Source: Plantago ovata
Lineage: Eukaryota; Streptophyta; Magnoliopsida; Lamiales; Plantaginaceae
Assembly: GCA_028274465.1 (NCBI GenBank)
Contig: CM051455.1
Span: 97,534,365-97,598,364, forward strand
Reading direction: 5' to 3'
Length of the DNA stretch: 64,000 nt
The position numbers were made by a program, and so were the translations under genes. Position 1 is the first letter of the stretch; each line of letters starts with the position of its first letter. Positions 11,030 through 22,772 of this stretch are shown here, piece after piece. The notes beneath the pieces were generated by a model, which was given only the letters and a program-made list of their open reading frames with translations, searched no databases and was not told the origin of the DNA.

Positions 11030-11507
11030 ATGTCATCTGCAAAGTTTGAAGTAGAAAAGCTCGGTGAGAAGACTAATTTTAGTCTGTGGAAGATCAAAAT
11101 GGAAGCACTGCTAGGGCAACAAGGTGTTGATGCAGCTCTCACAGGTGAATATGCAGAAACTGTCACATCGGAGGAAAAGGCAGCTGCAGAGAAGAAGGCA
11201 TATACTTCTCTAGTTCTGTCCTTGGGAGATAAGGCACTTATGGAGCTGCCAAAGGAGAAAACCGCCAAGGCTGTGTGGGACAAGTTGGAGTCATTGTATA
11301 ATGTGAAGACTACTGCTAATAAGATGTACTTGAACAAGAGGCTGTTCAGTTTCAGGATGAGCAATGATAAGTCTATTGCAGAACAAATTGATGAGTTCAA
11401 AAAGCTAATCAAGGATCTGGAGAATGTGGATGTCAAGGTTTCAGATGATGATCAAGCACTCACGTTCCTCACTGCATTGCCAAAGGAGTATGAGACTTTT
11501 AGCGAAG
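11030..11507 (+). pseudogene. CopC gag, 5' part
   Basis: Start chosen at the ATG at 11030 (MSSAKFEVEKLG), the first after the primer site that begins copia gag. The open frame extends upstream into the LTR, which I discount. Tnt1-like motifs are present: NFSLWKIKMEALLGQQGVD, KAYTSLVLSLGDKALMEL, TAKAVWDKLESLYN, LNKRLFSFRMSN and LTFLTALPKEYE. The frame is interrupted by GagE-1 at 11508 and the same gag continues at 19706. Confidence 0.85.
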
Positions 11508-12736
11508 TGACGAACGTGTCAGATTCAGTCAAATAAATTTGTAATTAGCCAAAGGCAATCCACAACTACAACGAAAACCGTAGTGTAGTAGTAGAATGAC
11601 TCGAGTGTCGTTCTCTCAGGACTATAACTAGCTTTATCTATTTAACAAGAGTATATAAAACAGCAGATAGAAAGCAAATAGGGGGTTTCAAGCAGATAGT
11701 GGAGATTGGTGATAGTATGGTCCTTCTTAACATAATGGGTCGATAATCATGCATAAATTCCTCGGTCTTGCATAGAGATCTTTGAATCAATCTAGTGTCC
11801 TGTTGCAAGCATTAAGCACTACGAAGATAATATGGTCTGACTTGTCAACAACTAACGTCCTAATGTGTTCCGTAATTATTCAACACTACGAAGATAATTG
11901 GTCTGATGGTCGACAAGTGTCCAAGTGTGCATAATAATCAATACAACATACGAGAATTTTGGTTACAACTGATCAACGAAATAAAGCAATGACACGGAGT
12001 ATAATGCGCGATATAGCCATTAGCATGATTATCTTCCCTCGCTAAGAATTCACATACTACCACCAATGATAAATTTAGCTACTCATAATAGGCATGCAAT
12101 CAATAGAAATCATAGAAGAAAACATATTGAAAGAAGATAAGTAGATAAAAACTGTAAGATACAAAGTTACCGAAGGTTGTCAATCTTCGGATGATTGCGA
12201 TCCTACGCGCTCCAATCTGCTACGAAAAAGTATCCCCTAAGCTACGGAACTCCCATGACAGGCCCCGGGAAGTCCCTACCTAAAACTATAGAGAGAGGTG
12301 AGAAAGTAGGCTTGGAAAGATATGATTTTCGGAGAGAAAACTGAGCACTATATATAGGCCCGAAATAACTCTGGGCGGTTCGCCCCCTGACTCCGGCAGT
12401 TCGCCCCACGCTATTTCGCGGAATTTCCGCGTTTTCGACGCGGTTTTGGATTTCTTCACCTTTTCGGACTTCTAAACTCCAGATTCGACCCTTGACTCCA
12501 AATCATATCCGGAAACCTTCAGATACTCCAAATAGGCTTCTGGAACACCAATTCCTTGTAGACTTCAATATAATTGCCCGGAAATCCGAATTTCAACCAA
12601 AACCTGTAAAATAAAATCTAAAGGGAAACGTGACACTATTCTAATAAAATGTACTAAAATATAGCTAAATTAACATAGAGGATAGCTAAAATAGGTGAAA
12701 AAGACTCGAATGAAAGTGTAAAATACACATTCATCA
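11508..12736 (-). repeat. GagE-1 3' LTR
   Basis: Left-hand LTR, ends TGACGAAC...ATTCATCA on the plus strand. It contains TATATATA (12349-12356) and, on the upstream side in element sense, two GC-rich CGGTTCGCCCC-type palindromic boxes at 12371-12410. Very similar to 18446-19700. Confidence 0.92.
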
Positions 12737-12755
12737 AACTCCCCAAACCGAACCT
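12737..12755 (-). other. GagE-1 polypurine tract
   Basis: On the minus strand CGGTTTGGGGAGTT directly abuts the LTR start TGATGAATG, as expected for the plus-strand primer. Close copies of the core GGTTTGGGGA occur inside the element near 13523, 13636 and 15191. Confidence 0.8.
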
Positions 12756-13324
12756 TTGCTTGTCCTCAAGCAACTAAGCTAGACTCTAATACAAAAAACA
12801 TGCAAGACTCAAAATGGAGTTTCATGCCAAATAAAATGAACTAATCTACTGAATCTACCAAATAACATATGAACAAAAACCATATAAATCAAAGCATGAA
12901 TATAGGTTGAAGAATACCTCGATTGACTTATACACATCCACATAAGCACTTATGTCAAGACAAGATAGTCTCTCGTAACATTCTCTACCTGGACCTAGTC
13001 AGTGACGACGTAATGAAGCATGCTAAGATACGAATGGTTGCCCCGTTCCTATGAAACTGAGGACTTACTGATGTTCCACCATGTTAAGACTTTCCCTCAA
13101 AAGAGGTCGAACCAGTACTGGCTCTCATCAAACGAAGGAGGGTTCCCTATAAAAGATAACACTCCCCTATTCTACCCATCTCTCAAGTAAAGTCTTAAGT
13201 TATTCACCACTTCCTGAATGACAGGACGAGGGTGGTCTAGAACAGATGACACTCAAGACAAAAAAGATAAAAAATAGAAAAACACGATCACGAACAATAC
13301 AAAAATGGAAAAGACTCAAAGCTT

Positions 13325-13490
13325 TGCTAAACTGCTTTTGGCTTTCTTTTTTGGACCCTTCTTTTGCTTTTTTGGGATCTTTTTTTCTTTTCTTTTTCTT
13401 TCCAGATTCTTTTTTCAATTTCTTTTTCTCACTTTTTTTTATGGAATTTTTTTCTTTCTTTTTTTTCGATTTTTTTTAAGCCAGCAGTAG
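13325..13490 (-). repeat. GagE-1 A-rich (plus-strand T-rich) tract
   Basis: About 165 bases of nearly pure pyrimidine on the plus strand, hence A/G on the element strand. The same tract lies at the same place in GagE-2 (about 36120-36290), GagE-4 (about 40605-40735, opposite orientation) and GagE-3 (about 54425-54590). Lys/Phe-rich frames across it are composition artefacts. Confidence 0.75.
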
Positions 13491-13530
13491 CAACAAAGAG
13501 AGAAACAAAATGACTCACACGACTTCCCCA

Positions 13531-13665
13531 AACCTATTCGAAAGCTTAGGTTGGAGTACAAGATTACGGAAAAAGAAAAAATAAACTCACGAAACGAAAA
13601 TGAAAAACAGAAACAAGTCTATGATGGTGAAACCCCCTCCCCAAACCTATTCGGAAGAATAGGTT
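13531..13665 (-). other. GagE-1 paired hairpin module
   Basis: Two inverted repeats about 110 bases apart. The second (13644-13665) is perfect: arms AACCTATTC and GAATAGGTT around a four-base loop. The first (13531-13552) has a diverged right arm here but is perfect in GagE-2 and GagE-3. Each sits beside a GGTTTGGGGA motif. Function unknown. Confidence 0.7.
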
Positions 13666-14241
13666 ATAAACAAAGGATCACACAACCTCACACTACCTCC
13701 TTCCTAGGCATTTAGCAATCTCAAAGCATGGTGAAGACTTGTTGCCTCTTAGGTACATAATTACTCGGGAAAACAACCATAAGACCCTAACATGCATCAT
13801 CCTATTATAAAGGCATTCGTGAACCGCAGTAGAGAAAACACCACTAAGTGATGTCGAGACTACCATGCTTAACTAAGTGCAATACATAAATGTGACAAGC
13901 CAAGTGAGAAAAACCTCAAACAAATTCATAGAGATGAAGCATACGATTAATGACATAGCTAGTTGATCTACCCAATAAAAAAGTTCAAAAAATCCGGCAA
14001 TAAACTCCAAATAAAACATGCAAAACTATCCTAGGATGAATGTAGTGAATGCAACCTATAAAACTAAGAAAGCAGTAAACGTGCAAATGCAAATGCAGAC
14101 GGATAAAGCATGCGAGGTACTATACTCATCCTACCAATGCCAAGCTCCAAACTAACAACATCAGATCACTTAAATCCCATCCCCCTCATGAAATTAACGC
14201 TAGTCCCTAGCCGTAAGAAAATGAGAAAATAAGATGTGATA

Positions 14242-15093
14242 CTAGATGTTACCCCATGGTTTGGCCTCGGTCGGCTGAGTATGCTGCTTGTGATTTATTG
14301 CGCCTCCTCTGTGAGCTTTATAGTGTGACATCAGGTCTTCTGGTGGTTGCGGTAGTTCCACTTTTAGGCCGGACAGGAACAACTCCTCTATCAGAATCAT
14401 CACTGCCCGTATGACCTTCATTGTCACTACTGTCACCATCATCATCACCAGTAGAGTTGCAGTGGCAGGTAGAATTCTCAAGACCAGACGCCGATGTTAT
14501 GGAATCCTCCATCCTGTAGCCCTCCAATGGGATGTGAACTGTTGAAGGGGAAAGGGCAGTGGTATCAGGACCTCCCCCTCCAACGTTTTACACCACGAGA
14601 AGGTGACAATAGGCTGCTCGGTTACTCAGAAGTCTTCTACCTTTTTCTCCAATTTCGACCACATTCTCCACTGTTGCTCCGCCCGATGTCAATATGATGT
14701 TCACTTCAGAGGCAGGCAAAGGGTGCCCCAACGAGGGACTGTGTACCCATGTCATTATGTTTTGGAACCAAGCTAGCGCTTCGGAACCTTCTAGCAACTG
14801 CGAACTCAAGATCAAATCCGTCGCTGCGAGAATATCCCGGTGCCTTCCAGTTCACACGAACTTTGCAGTCCTTGTGATGGAGTGATGATGTAATAACGGT
14901 TTCTGTCCCTTCGGTGGTGCATGAATAGGCATAGGAGTCCTTACTCCAGGTGTACTCAAGCTCCTCCTCTCGGATAATCCACGACGTTGTTGCAAAACCC
15001 CTTGGCTCGAACGCACATCCAGCGAGATCACCTTCCTTGACATGATTCTTCACAGCAATCGTACGGGAATGCTCCCTTCCCTTGGTATGGTAC
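14242..15093 (-). pseudogene. GagE-1 cargo slot: unidentified degraded coding-like segment
   Basis: Lies between conserved flanks also present in GagE-3 (TTTGTAG acceptor-like side near 15094; the TTTGGCC...GGCTGAG side near 14255), but its content differs from the GagE-3 cargo. Short open frames on the element strand include one of 135 codons (14706-15113) and a Ser/Asp-rich tail (GHTGSDDSDRG). I recognise no domain. It may be a decayed captured gene or a decayed envelope-position ORF. Broken in several places. Confidence 0.4.
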
Positions 15094-16155
15094 CTACAAA
15101 CAGCAATTAGCACCTCTTATGACACAAAACAGACTCAAATATATATGCTAGTGTTAAAGCGAAAAATACGAGTGATAAAATCAACAATCAAGCTCCCCAA
15201 ACCGTAATGTTTAGCCTAGTTCCTTCATCATGCAACATACCAATGTAACTACTACATGCAATACATCACATCATGCTTTCACTAGACAACCAATATCCTT
15301 GATAACAAGGCTCAATTCATACCATAGCAGCGCAAACATTCTACCAACATAAATCCTCATACTCAACAATTAAGCATTCTAATGTCAAATCCACCATCAT
15401 TATATCAATAAACACAATCATACGCAAGAAATCAAAGATAAAGACATATTGCAGAACAAGATATATCATCTAGCAGCAAAATACCCAAATCAACAATCCA
15501 AGCAAAATTGAGCATGCAATTGATAGTAAATAACACGTCTAATCACACAAACAACATACCCATGCATCAAATAAGCATAATTGAAGCTCAAAATAGAAAA
15601 CCCCCAAATTTGAAAATTAGGGTTCTAAGGATGATACCTCAGATCTGCAAATCTAACGAATTAGGATGAAATCTGTTCGGATAGGATGATAGATCATGTA
15701 ATAGGCTTCGAATTAAGCTAAAGAACACTCAATTTGGTCAAGAAATGAAGAAGTTATGAAGATTTAGAAGCAAAATTGCACTTTTCGGGTTTTTTGGGAG
15801 TATGGATGAAAAAGAATGATGAAAATCGGGTTTTGGGGTTGAAATCCGCGTTTTCTAAGATCTGGGACTGTGGGGCAGGGGCGGTTCGCCCCGTGCTCCC
15901 CAATGCGGGGAGACGGGTCCCGATGTCAGAAAATGCGGTTTAAATCCCGAAACCAATTTTTTTCAAAAAACCACTCGAAAAATCTCACTCAAACATAAGC
16001 ATATACGACACAGACATGAACAAATTCGCATATGAGAAGCAAATAGTTCAAGAATGAATGCATGCAGAAAAGCAGTAAAGAAAGCGATAAAAATTCCGGG
16101 TTGCCTCCCGGATAGCGTCATTGTTTAAAGTCTTTGACTCGACTCCTGTCTGCGC
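15094..16155 (-). promoter_or_regulatory. GagE-1 leader-like segment before the cargo slot, with intron-like borders
   Basis: In element order: a GC palindrome of the LTR type (about 15878-15894), a TC-rich stretch, a donor-like GAG/GTATCATCC border at 15638/15637, an intron-like AT-rich stretch with AACCCTAATTTTC, and an acceptor-like TTGCTGTTTGTAG ending at 15094. GagE-3 has the same arrangement at 56688-57540. Athila-class elements such as BAGY-2 are known to splice the RNA for the ORF in this position. Use of these borders here is inference. Confidence 0.5.
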
Positions 16156-17013
16156 CTATCTCTTCTTTTTGCGGGTACTAGGCTTCCCCTTCATTGATCT
16201 CCTTTCCATGCCACGAACCTGTGAATAAGAAAGAATATAGGCTGCAAGACCACAGTAGTGAGTAGTAATATCAGGTGGTTCAGGTGGATCTGGTATGGCT
16301 TGCAACACGTGTTGCTTGCCATTCACTTCGATGGTGCAAGTTCTTTGGTAGATATCCATCACGGAGCGTAGTTTGGTCAAGAATGTTTGTCCTAAGAGTA
16401 TGACATCCCCCGTCCCAGGTGCAGATGCCAGCATAACTACGAAATTGGTGTATATAGATGCTTCACCAATCTTGACCAACACATTCTTCACAACGCCCTC
16501 GGGTCTCATAAAGGATCCATCCGCCAGTTGCACAATAGCCCTTTGATCAGATAGTTTTCCGATGTTGCTCTTTTCAAACACATTCAAAGGAATTATGTTT
16601 GAGTAGGATCCCGTATCCAGTGTGGCACGGACATCTTCAAGCTCACCAATCCCTACCTTAACATCGAAACTTTTAGGGAGTGGTTCGGGATCCTCTTGCT
16701 CCTCATCACTTGTGTCAGAACCAAGGTCCTTCTCTTCTTCCTTAGCCTGTAAAAGTTCTTCCTTTATGCAACCCTTGCACCTAACAACCTTCCTGATGGT
16801 GATTTCGTCAGGTACGTCATCAGCCAATGTGATGGCATTCGACTTCACAGTGCTGCTAGGCAGTTTTCGGTCGATCAACTCTTGCATCTTTTGATGGGCA
16901 AGCCTAGTGCTGTCTTCCAACTTATCAAGCCTTTCCCTAGTCTTCTCAGAATCTTCCTCATAACGCTTGAGAAAACTTTGTGTGTGATCAACCATCTTCT
17001 GCAAGTTCTCCAT
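16156..17013 (-). pseudogene. GagE-1 aspartic protease region
   Basis: Retroviral-type aspartic protease following gag. The key block is VRATLDTGSYSNIIPLNVFE with the catalytic DTGS, then RAIVQLADGSFMRPEGVVKN and DVILLGQTFLTKLRSVMDI (the hydrophobic-LLG motif near the domain end). The N-terminal part is a coiled-coil linker with an acidic DTSDEEQEDPEPLP segment. It would cleave the gag precursor in the particle. No RT follows, unlike autonomous Athila elements. Confidence 0.85.
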
Positions 17014-17250
17014 CAGTAGAGCCGACTTCGACTTCGGTGGCTCTTTCGGAGCGGGGTTTTCGCAGTGACCATTACCATAGTTCAGCCTACTACGGTCTTG
17101 GTTAGGTCCATAAGTTTGGTTAGCCGGTGCATATCCTTGATTGTTACGGTATCCTCTTCTCCAAAATCCACCTCGAGGATTCCTACCGTCTTGTCCGTAG
17201 CTAACTTCTTGAGTGCCAAACTCCGTAGCAAAGGCTTCTTCTTCTCCTCC

Positions 17251-18288
17251 TCAAGCCCAGTTGCCATCAGCGTATGCCAGCTCCGATCTACACATATGAG
17301 CCCCATGCCCATAGTTCTTGCATATTCGGCATACTTCGTTCGAAACAGTTGTTCCGGTGGCGCTCTTGAGGACTTGCTTCAATTCGTTGGTAAAGCACTC
17401 GAATTGATCCCCATTCCCCCTGTACATAGGGGCTTCTTGAGTCGGTGGAGCTTCAGGTCCACGTCTCCTAACCATTGCTCTTGGGTCCTTGAACTGCGAA
17501 CCCTTAGCAAGCCTTTCGAAAACTGCCCAGACGGCTTCTGCGGTTTCCTCCCAAATATTGCCTCGGCATTGGAAATCCACCACTTGTTGGTTCTCGAAGG
17601 TTAGTCCATTGTAGAAATGTTGGAATAGGTCGGAAAGTTCAAAACCATGGTGAGGGCACTTGTTCGTGAGATCTTGGAACCTCTCGAACGCGGTGTAGAT
17701 GGTCTCATCATAGTCGTGCTTGAATCCAGTGATCTGCGCCTTAAGCGCGGTAGTCAGAGTGTGTGGGAAGTATTTCTCCATGAAAGCTGAAAAAACATTT
17801 TCCCAAGTGTCCAGCGAGCCTGCTGGAAGAGAACTCAGCCATGACTTGGCTCTCTCGCCAAGTCCCATAGCAAAAACCTTCATCCTTAACTCATCCGTTG
17901 TTATGTCAGCTCCGGATCGTGGGAGTTGGTTGACGAAATCATCGATATTGTGCAAGTACCCCATCACATCTTCCCTTGATAAGCCATAGAACCTCGGAAG
18001 TTGTTGGAATGCGTGGTTCTTGATTTCCAGATCTCGGGTTGCAGACGAAAGAACTATCGCTGGTCCCCTCATACGATCCTTGGTGGGTTGTACCCATGCC
18101 TTCAGTGGTCTAGCTTCTGCCATTCCGTCGATTTTCTTGAATAGACTAATTAGAGATTCAGAGAAATCGGTTTCCTCTATTTCCTCTAGGGCGCGCCTTT
18201 CAAGTAGTCGCCTTCTTTGGTGGTAGACTCTATCGATCTCAGCAATTGAATTAGCAAGCGGTGTTCCTGCAGAACGTGTATGCGGCAT
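17251..18288 (-). CDS. GagE-1 gag with CCHC zinc knuckle
   Basis: A 345-codon open frame starting MPHTRSAGTPL at 18288, about 135 bases past the primer site. Gypsy gag core blocks: FYGLSREDVMGYLHNIDDF, KVFAMGLGERAKSWLSSLP, WENVFSAFMEKYFPH, and ERFQDLTNKCPHHGFELSD with HFYNGLTFENQQVVD. A zinc knuckle CRICKNYGHGAHMC (CX2CX4HX4C) sits near the C-terminus. It should form particles and bind element RNA. Only about ten residues differ from the GagE-2 gag, and the 534 bases at 17070-17603 are identical in both. Confidence 0.88.
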   Translation of the reverse strand: MPHTRSAGTPLANSIAEIDRVYHQRRRLLERRALEEIEETDFSESLISLFKKIDGMAEARPLKAWVQPTKDRMRGPAIVLSSATRDLEIKNHAFQQLPRFYGLSREDVMGYLHNIDDFVNQLPRSGADITTDELRMKVFAMGLGERAKSWLSSLPAGSLDTWENVFSAFMEKYFPHTLTTALKAQITGFKHDYDETIYTAFERFQDLTNKCPHHGFELSDLFQHFYNGLTFENQQVVDFQCRGNIWEETAEAVWAVFERLAKGSQFKDPRAMVRRRGPEAPPTQEAPMYRGNGDQFECFTNELKQVLKSATGTTVSNEVCRICKNYGHGAHMCRSELAYADGNWA

Positions 18289-18423
18289 ACACTATCTGTG
18301 ACAGACTAGGAAAGGTGATTAGAAACAAACTAGGAAAGCAGAGAGAGATTAAAAAGGAAAACTAAAAGAATTAGGAATCTAAAGCTGTAAATATAAACAA
18401 ATTAAACAGAAAAAAGGAGTATA

Positions 18424-18443
18424 GTCCCCGGCAACGGCGCCAA
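18424..18443 (-). other. GagE-1 primer binding site (tRNA-Asp type)
   Basis: On the minus strand TTGGCGCCGTTGCCGGGGAC lies two bases after the 5' LTR. This is the standard Asp-tRNA-type primer site of Athila/Tat gypsy elements and supports both the lineage and the orientation. Confidence 0.88.
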
Positions 18444-18445
18444 TT

Positions 18446-19700
18446 TGACGAACGTGTCAGATTCAGTCAAATAAATTTGTAATTAGCCAAAGGCAATCCA
18501 CAACTACAACGAAAACCGTAGTGTAGTAGTAGAATGACTCGAGTGTCGTTCTCTCAGGACTATAACTAGCTTTATCTATTTAACAAGAGTATATAAAACA
18601 GCAGATAGAAAGCAAATAGGGGGTTTCAAGCAGATAATGGAGATTGGTGATAGTATGGTCCTTCCTAACATAATGGGTCGATAATCATGCATAAATTCCT
18701 CGGTCTTGCATAGAGATCTTTGAATCAATCTAGTGTCCTGTTGCAAGCATTAAGCACTACGAAGATAATATGGTCTGACTTGTCAACAACTAACGTCCTA
18801 ATGTGTTCCGTAATTATTCAACACTACGAAGATAATTGGTCTGATGGTCGACAAGTGTCCAAGTGTGCATAATAATCAATACAACATACGAGAATTTTGG
18901 TTACAACTGATCAACGAAATAAAGCAATGACACGGAGTATAATGCGCGATATAGCCATTAGCATGATTATCTTCCCTCGCTAAGAATTCACATACTACCA
19001 CCAATGATAAATTTAGCTACTCATAATAGGCATCCAATCAATAGAAATCATAGAAGAAAACATATTGAAAGAAGATAAGTAGATAAAAACTGTAAGATAC
19101 AAAGTTACCGAAGGTTGTCAATCTCCGGATGATTGCGATCCTACGTGCTCCAATTTGCTACGAAAAATTATCCCCTAAGCTACGGAACTCCCAGGACAGG
19201 CCCCGGGAAGTCCCTACCTAAAACTATAGAGATAGGTGAGAAAGTAGGCTTGGAAAGATATGATTTTCGGAGAGAAAACTGAGCACTATATATAGGCCCG
19301 AAATAACTCTGGGGCGGTTCGCCCCCTGACTCCGGCGGTTCGCCCCACGCTATTCGCGGAATTTCCGCGTTTTCGACGCGGTTTTGGATTTCTTCACCTT
19401 TTCGGACTCGGTTTCTGACTTCTAGTGGCCTTCTAACCTCCAGATTCGACCCCTAGACTCCAAATCCTATCCGGAATACTTCAGATACTCCAAATAGGCT
19501 TCTGGAACACCAATTCCTTGTAGACTTCAATATAATTGCCCGAAAATCTCCGAATTTCAACCAAAACCTGTAAAATAAAATCTAAAGGGAAACGTGACAC
19601 TATTCTAATAAAATGTACTAAAATATAGCTAAATTAACATAGAGGATAGCTAAAATAGGTGAAAAAGACTCGAATGAAAGTGTAAAATACACATTCATCA
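18446..19700 (-). repeat. GagE-1 5' LTR (1255 bp)
   Basis: Right-hand LTR, followed by TSD CGAAG at 19701-19705. It contains the TATATATA promoter box (about 19287-19294) with GC-rich palindromic boxes just upstream in element sense (19307-19349). Confidence 0.92.
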
Positions 19701-19705
19701 CGAAG

Positions 19706-21928
19706 CTATCCTGTATGGTAAAACATCTGCAACAATCACTTTTGCAAACGTGGAGTCATCTCTGAGGTCAAGGGAGCTGAACAAGTCCACTGGTGAAATC
19801 ATCACTGGAGGTGGAGAAAGTCTAATGGTGAAGCATCATGGTGGCAAGAAGGATTGGTCAAAAGGAAAGAGAAAAGTTGAGTTCAAGAAGCCTGTACATG
19901 ACACCAACAACTCTCAGACATCTGATGAGACTGATAGGAGGAAGTGCTTCTTCTGCCACAAGCCTGGTCACCTCAAGAAGCAGTGTTTTGCCTACAAGAA
20001 GGCAAAGAAGAATGGCAAGGCACATGTCACAAAAGGAATGGATGCACCAGGAAGCTCATCTTCCGGTTTTGATGAAGCTGAGGTACTTACTATCTCTAGT
20101 GACAAGTGTAATAATGATTGGATATTAGACTCTGGCTGTTCCTTTCATATGTATCCTGTTAAATCTTGGTTTGAGGATTTGAAACTTGAGGATTATGGTA
20201 CTGTGCTACTAGGAAATGATCAGACCTGTGTAGTTAAAGGCATTGGAAGTGTAAGGATTAAAATGTTTGATGGATCACCTAGGATTCTCACCAATGTTAG
20301 GTACATTCCTGATCTGAAGAGGAATTTAATTTCCTTAGGAGTACTAGATAGCACTAGTTATAAGTTTGAATCTCAGAATGGTGTATTGCAAGTCTTGAAA
20401 GGAGAGAGGCCAGTGATGAAAGGAGTTAAAAGGAATGGTCTCTATTTTCTTGAGGGTGTTACAATACATGGTACTGCTGCCACAGTTGGTGAGGTAGATA
20501 AAACTCAGTTATGGCATAAAAGGCTAGGCCATTTGAGTGAGAAAGGTCTCAAGGAACTAGCTAAGCAAGGTTTGCTTTGTGGAGACTCAATTGAGAAAAT
20601 TGACTTCTGTGAAGAGTGTGTGCTTGGAAAGGCACATAAGACTGGTTTTGAGGGAGGAATGCACACCACCAAAGAGCCACTAGAGTATCTACATTCAGAC
20701 TTATGGGGGCCTGCTAAGAATTCAACTCTCAATGGTGGAAGATACTACATGTCCATTATTGATGATTTCTCAAGGAAGTCTTGGATCTTTATCCTAAGGT
20801 CTAAGGATGAAGCATTTGGCTACTTCAAGGATTGGGTGACAGAGATGGAGAATCAAACAAATAGAAGAGTGAAATGTCTGAGGACGGATAATGGGCTAGA
20901 ATACTTGTCTGGAGAGTTCAATGCTTTCTGCAAATCAAAAGGAATTCTCAGGCACAAGACTGTTGCAGGAACTCCACAACAAAATGGAGTAGCAGAAAGG
21001 TTTAATAGGACATTACTTGAAAGAGTGAGATGTATGTTGTTGAGTTCAGGTCTGTCAAAAGGATTCTAGGGAGAAGCTACAGCAACTGCATGTTACTTAA
21101 GGAATAGAAGTCCTTCTGCTCCATTAAAGTTCAAAACACCTGAAGAGGTTTGGTCAGGAACCCCATCTAATTATTCGAGATTGAAGGTCTTTGGATGTCT
21201 AGCACTAGCTCATGTTAAACAAAACAAGCTAGATGCCAGAGCTGAGAAGTGTGTGTTTCTTGGGTATCCAAAAGGAGTAAAAGGTTTTAAGCTATGGAGT
21301 ATAGCTCAAAAGAAATGTATCATAAGTAGAGATGTGACTTTTAATGAACAAATCATGCCATTCAAGTCAGTTCCATCTCATACAGAGATACAGATAACAC
21401 CAAATGATTTCCAGAGGTTACAGGCTGAGGTGGAGCCTAAAACCACATCAAAGGAAGCAGTAGCTGAGAGTGATTCTGACTCTGATCATTCTCAAGGGGA
21501 AATTTCTGGCTCTGAGCATACAGGTGACCTGTCTTCTTATCAACTAGCCAAGGATAGGAAGAAGAGAACAAACAAGCTTGCACCTGATATGCTTGGCTTT
21601 GGAAGAGTAGGAAAATCCTATATGGTTTCTTATGCTCTCACAGTTGCAGAAGAGATAATTTCTGAGGAGCCAGAGAATTATAGTGAAGCCATTGCTTGTT
21701 CTGAAAAGGATAAATGGATCATTGCCATCCATGAAGAACTATTATCCCTAGAGAAGAACAAGACTTGGGAAATAGTGAAACTTCCTAAGGGGAGAAGGAT
21801 GGTAGGCTGTAAGTGGATCTTTAAGAAGAAAACTAAGGTTTCAGGAGTTGAAACTGTAAGATATAAAGCAAGGCTAGTTGCAAGAGGGTTCATTCAGAAA
21901 GAAGGTGTGGATTACAATGAGATTTTCT
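19706..21928 (+). pseudogene. CopC gag 3' part, protease and integrase
   Basis: Continuation of CopC after GagE-1. Zinc knuckle CFFCHKPGHLKKQC at about 19945-19986; protease signature WILDSGCSFHM near 20117; integrase HHCC finger LWHKRLGHLSEKGL with CEECVLGK; catalytic core D-D-E seen as HSDLWGP, CLRTDNGLEYLSG and QQNGVAERFNRTL; then GYPKGVKGFKLW and the start of RT (GCKWIFKKKTKV, YKARLVARGF). Integrase joins the cDNA to host DNA in the nucleus. About one break is visible, and GypD interrupts RT at 21934. Gene order gag-PR-IN-RT-RH is typical for copia. Confidence 0.9.
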
Positions 21929-21933
21929 CACCT

Positions 21934-22685
21934 TGTTAGTGTTGAAATATGTCCAGTCCGCATGTACGAACTGGAGCGGTCTAAGAGCGCGACAAAGCAT
22001 CATAGGCCGTCCCTCAAGGGGCGCGACCACACCCTAGTATGTCACTAAGGTGTGGTTCGACCAACATAAGGTCCGACCATCACTAGGAGGCCAACCCTCA
22101 AAATAAGCTCATCACAAGGACAAAGCTGCCAGCGAGCTCGAGGAGCATCTCTATGGCTCGAGGAGGGCCTTACGTCAAGGTAACGCTCCTTGAGAGAAAT
22201 TGAGCAGGACACTACTCGCACCTTCCACGTACAAGGAAGGCTCGAGGACCCTGAGCGACCAGCCATGGTTGCTTCCTTGGGCCAAGGCCCACGGACCTCC
22301 CTAATGGGCTTGGGCTGAGGAAAGCATCAATCCTAGCCGTACACGTGTCGCGATCCTACGTTATCTGGCCATGAAAGTCCACAAGTATATAAAGGCTTCA
22401 CTCATTCCTCAACAGTAAGCATTAATACCTCTCAACCACCACATTTACTACTCGTACTAGGGAAGCCTCACAACTCCCTACTCGTAAAGTCGTCACTCCG
22501 GTCTGATATCCTACAGACCGGGCAAGAGACACTAACCCCCCCCCCTCCAGTATATTTCAGGTACGAGGAAGTTACAAGAAGGTTCACTACCTATCCTAGA
22601 GGAACATTACAAGAAAAAGAACTAGAATGACTTAGATTAGCGACTCATTGCGAACTTAGAAAGAAACACGAATTACCCTTCAACA
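21934..22685 (+). repeat. GypD 5' LTR (752 bp)
   Basis: TGTTAGTGTTGAAATATG to CCCTTCAACA. TATATAAA box at 22386-22393, matching 45769-45776 in the 3' LTR. Near-identical to 45317-46065. Confidence 0.93.
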
Positions 22686-22687
22686 TT

Positions 22688-22705
22688 TGGCGCCGTCTGT
22701 GGGAA
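22688..22705 (+). other. GypD primer binding site
   Basis: TGGCGCCGTCTGTGGGAA, two bases after the LTR. This form is common in Tat-lineage gypsy elements. The cognate tRNA is not certain from sequence alone. Confidence 0.75.
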
Positions 22706-22772
22706 ACGATACGAAAGGTCATTCCTTGCCCTACTGGTCGAGCCATCACCCTCCTCGTGACCCTTCACGAAT

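Larger units (their letters stand above)
11508..19700 (-). mobile_element. GagE-1: gag-protease gypsy element (Athila-like, non-autonomous), both LTRs present
   Basis: An 8193-bp minus-strand element inserted in CopC gag, with perfect TSD CGAAG at 11503-11507 and 19701-19705. LTRs are 1229 and 1255 bp with TGACGAA/TTCATCA ends. In element order: 5' LTR (18446-19700), Asp-type primer site, gag with zinc knuckle, aspartic protease, a leader-like segment, a cargo slot, non-coding DNA with paired hairpins, polypurine tract, 3' LTR. I find no RT, RNase H or integrase, so it should depend on a related gypsy element. It fits the published TR-GAG class (terminal-repeat elements carrying gag). Structure looks largely whole; the coding part has a few breaks. 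A hand count gives about 16 substitutions between LTRs (about 1.3%). Confidence 0.9.

Noticed and set aside
13246-13490. Lys- or Phe-rich ORFs across the A/T-rich tracts (also near 36100-36320, 40613-41017 and 54345-54614)
   Set aside because: They arise from composition, appear on both strands at once and are not conserved as frames.
14242-15093. Naming the GagE-1 cargo
   Set aside because: Short open frames without a recognisable domain do not support any product name.
17065-17604. Plus-strand ORF of 179 codons opposite GagE-1 gag (copy near 37952-38602)
   Set aside because: Its apparent conservation between copies follows from the identical 534-base DNA block, not from protein selection.
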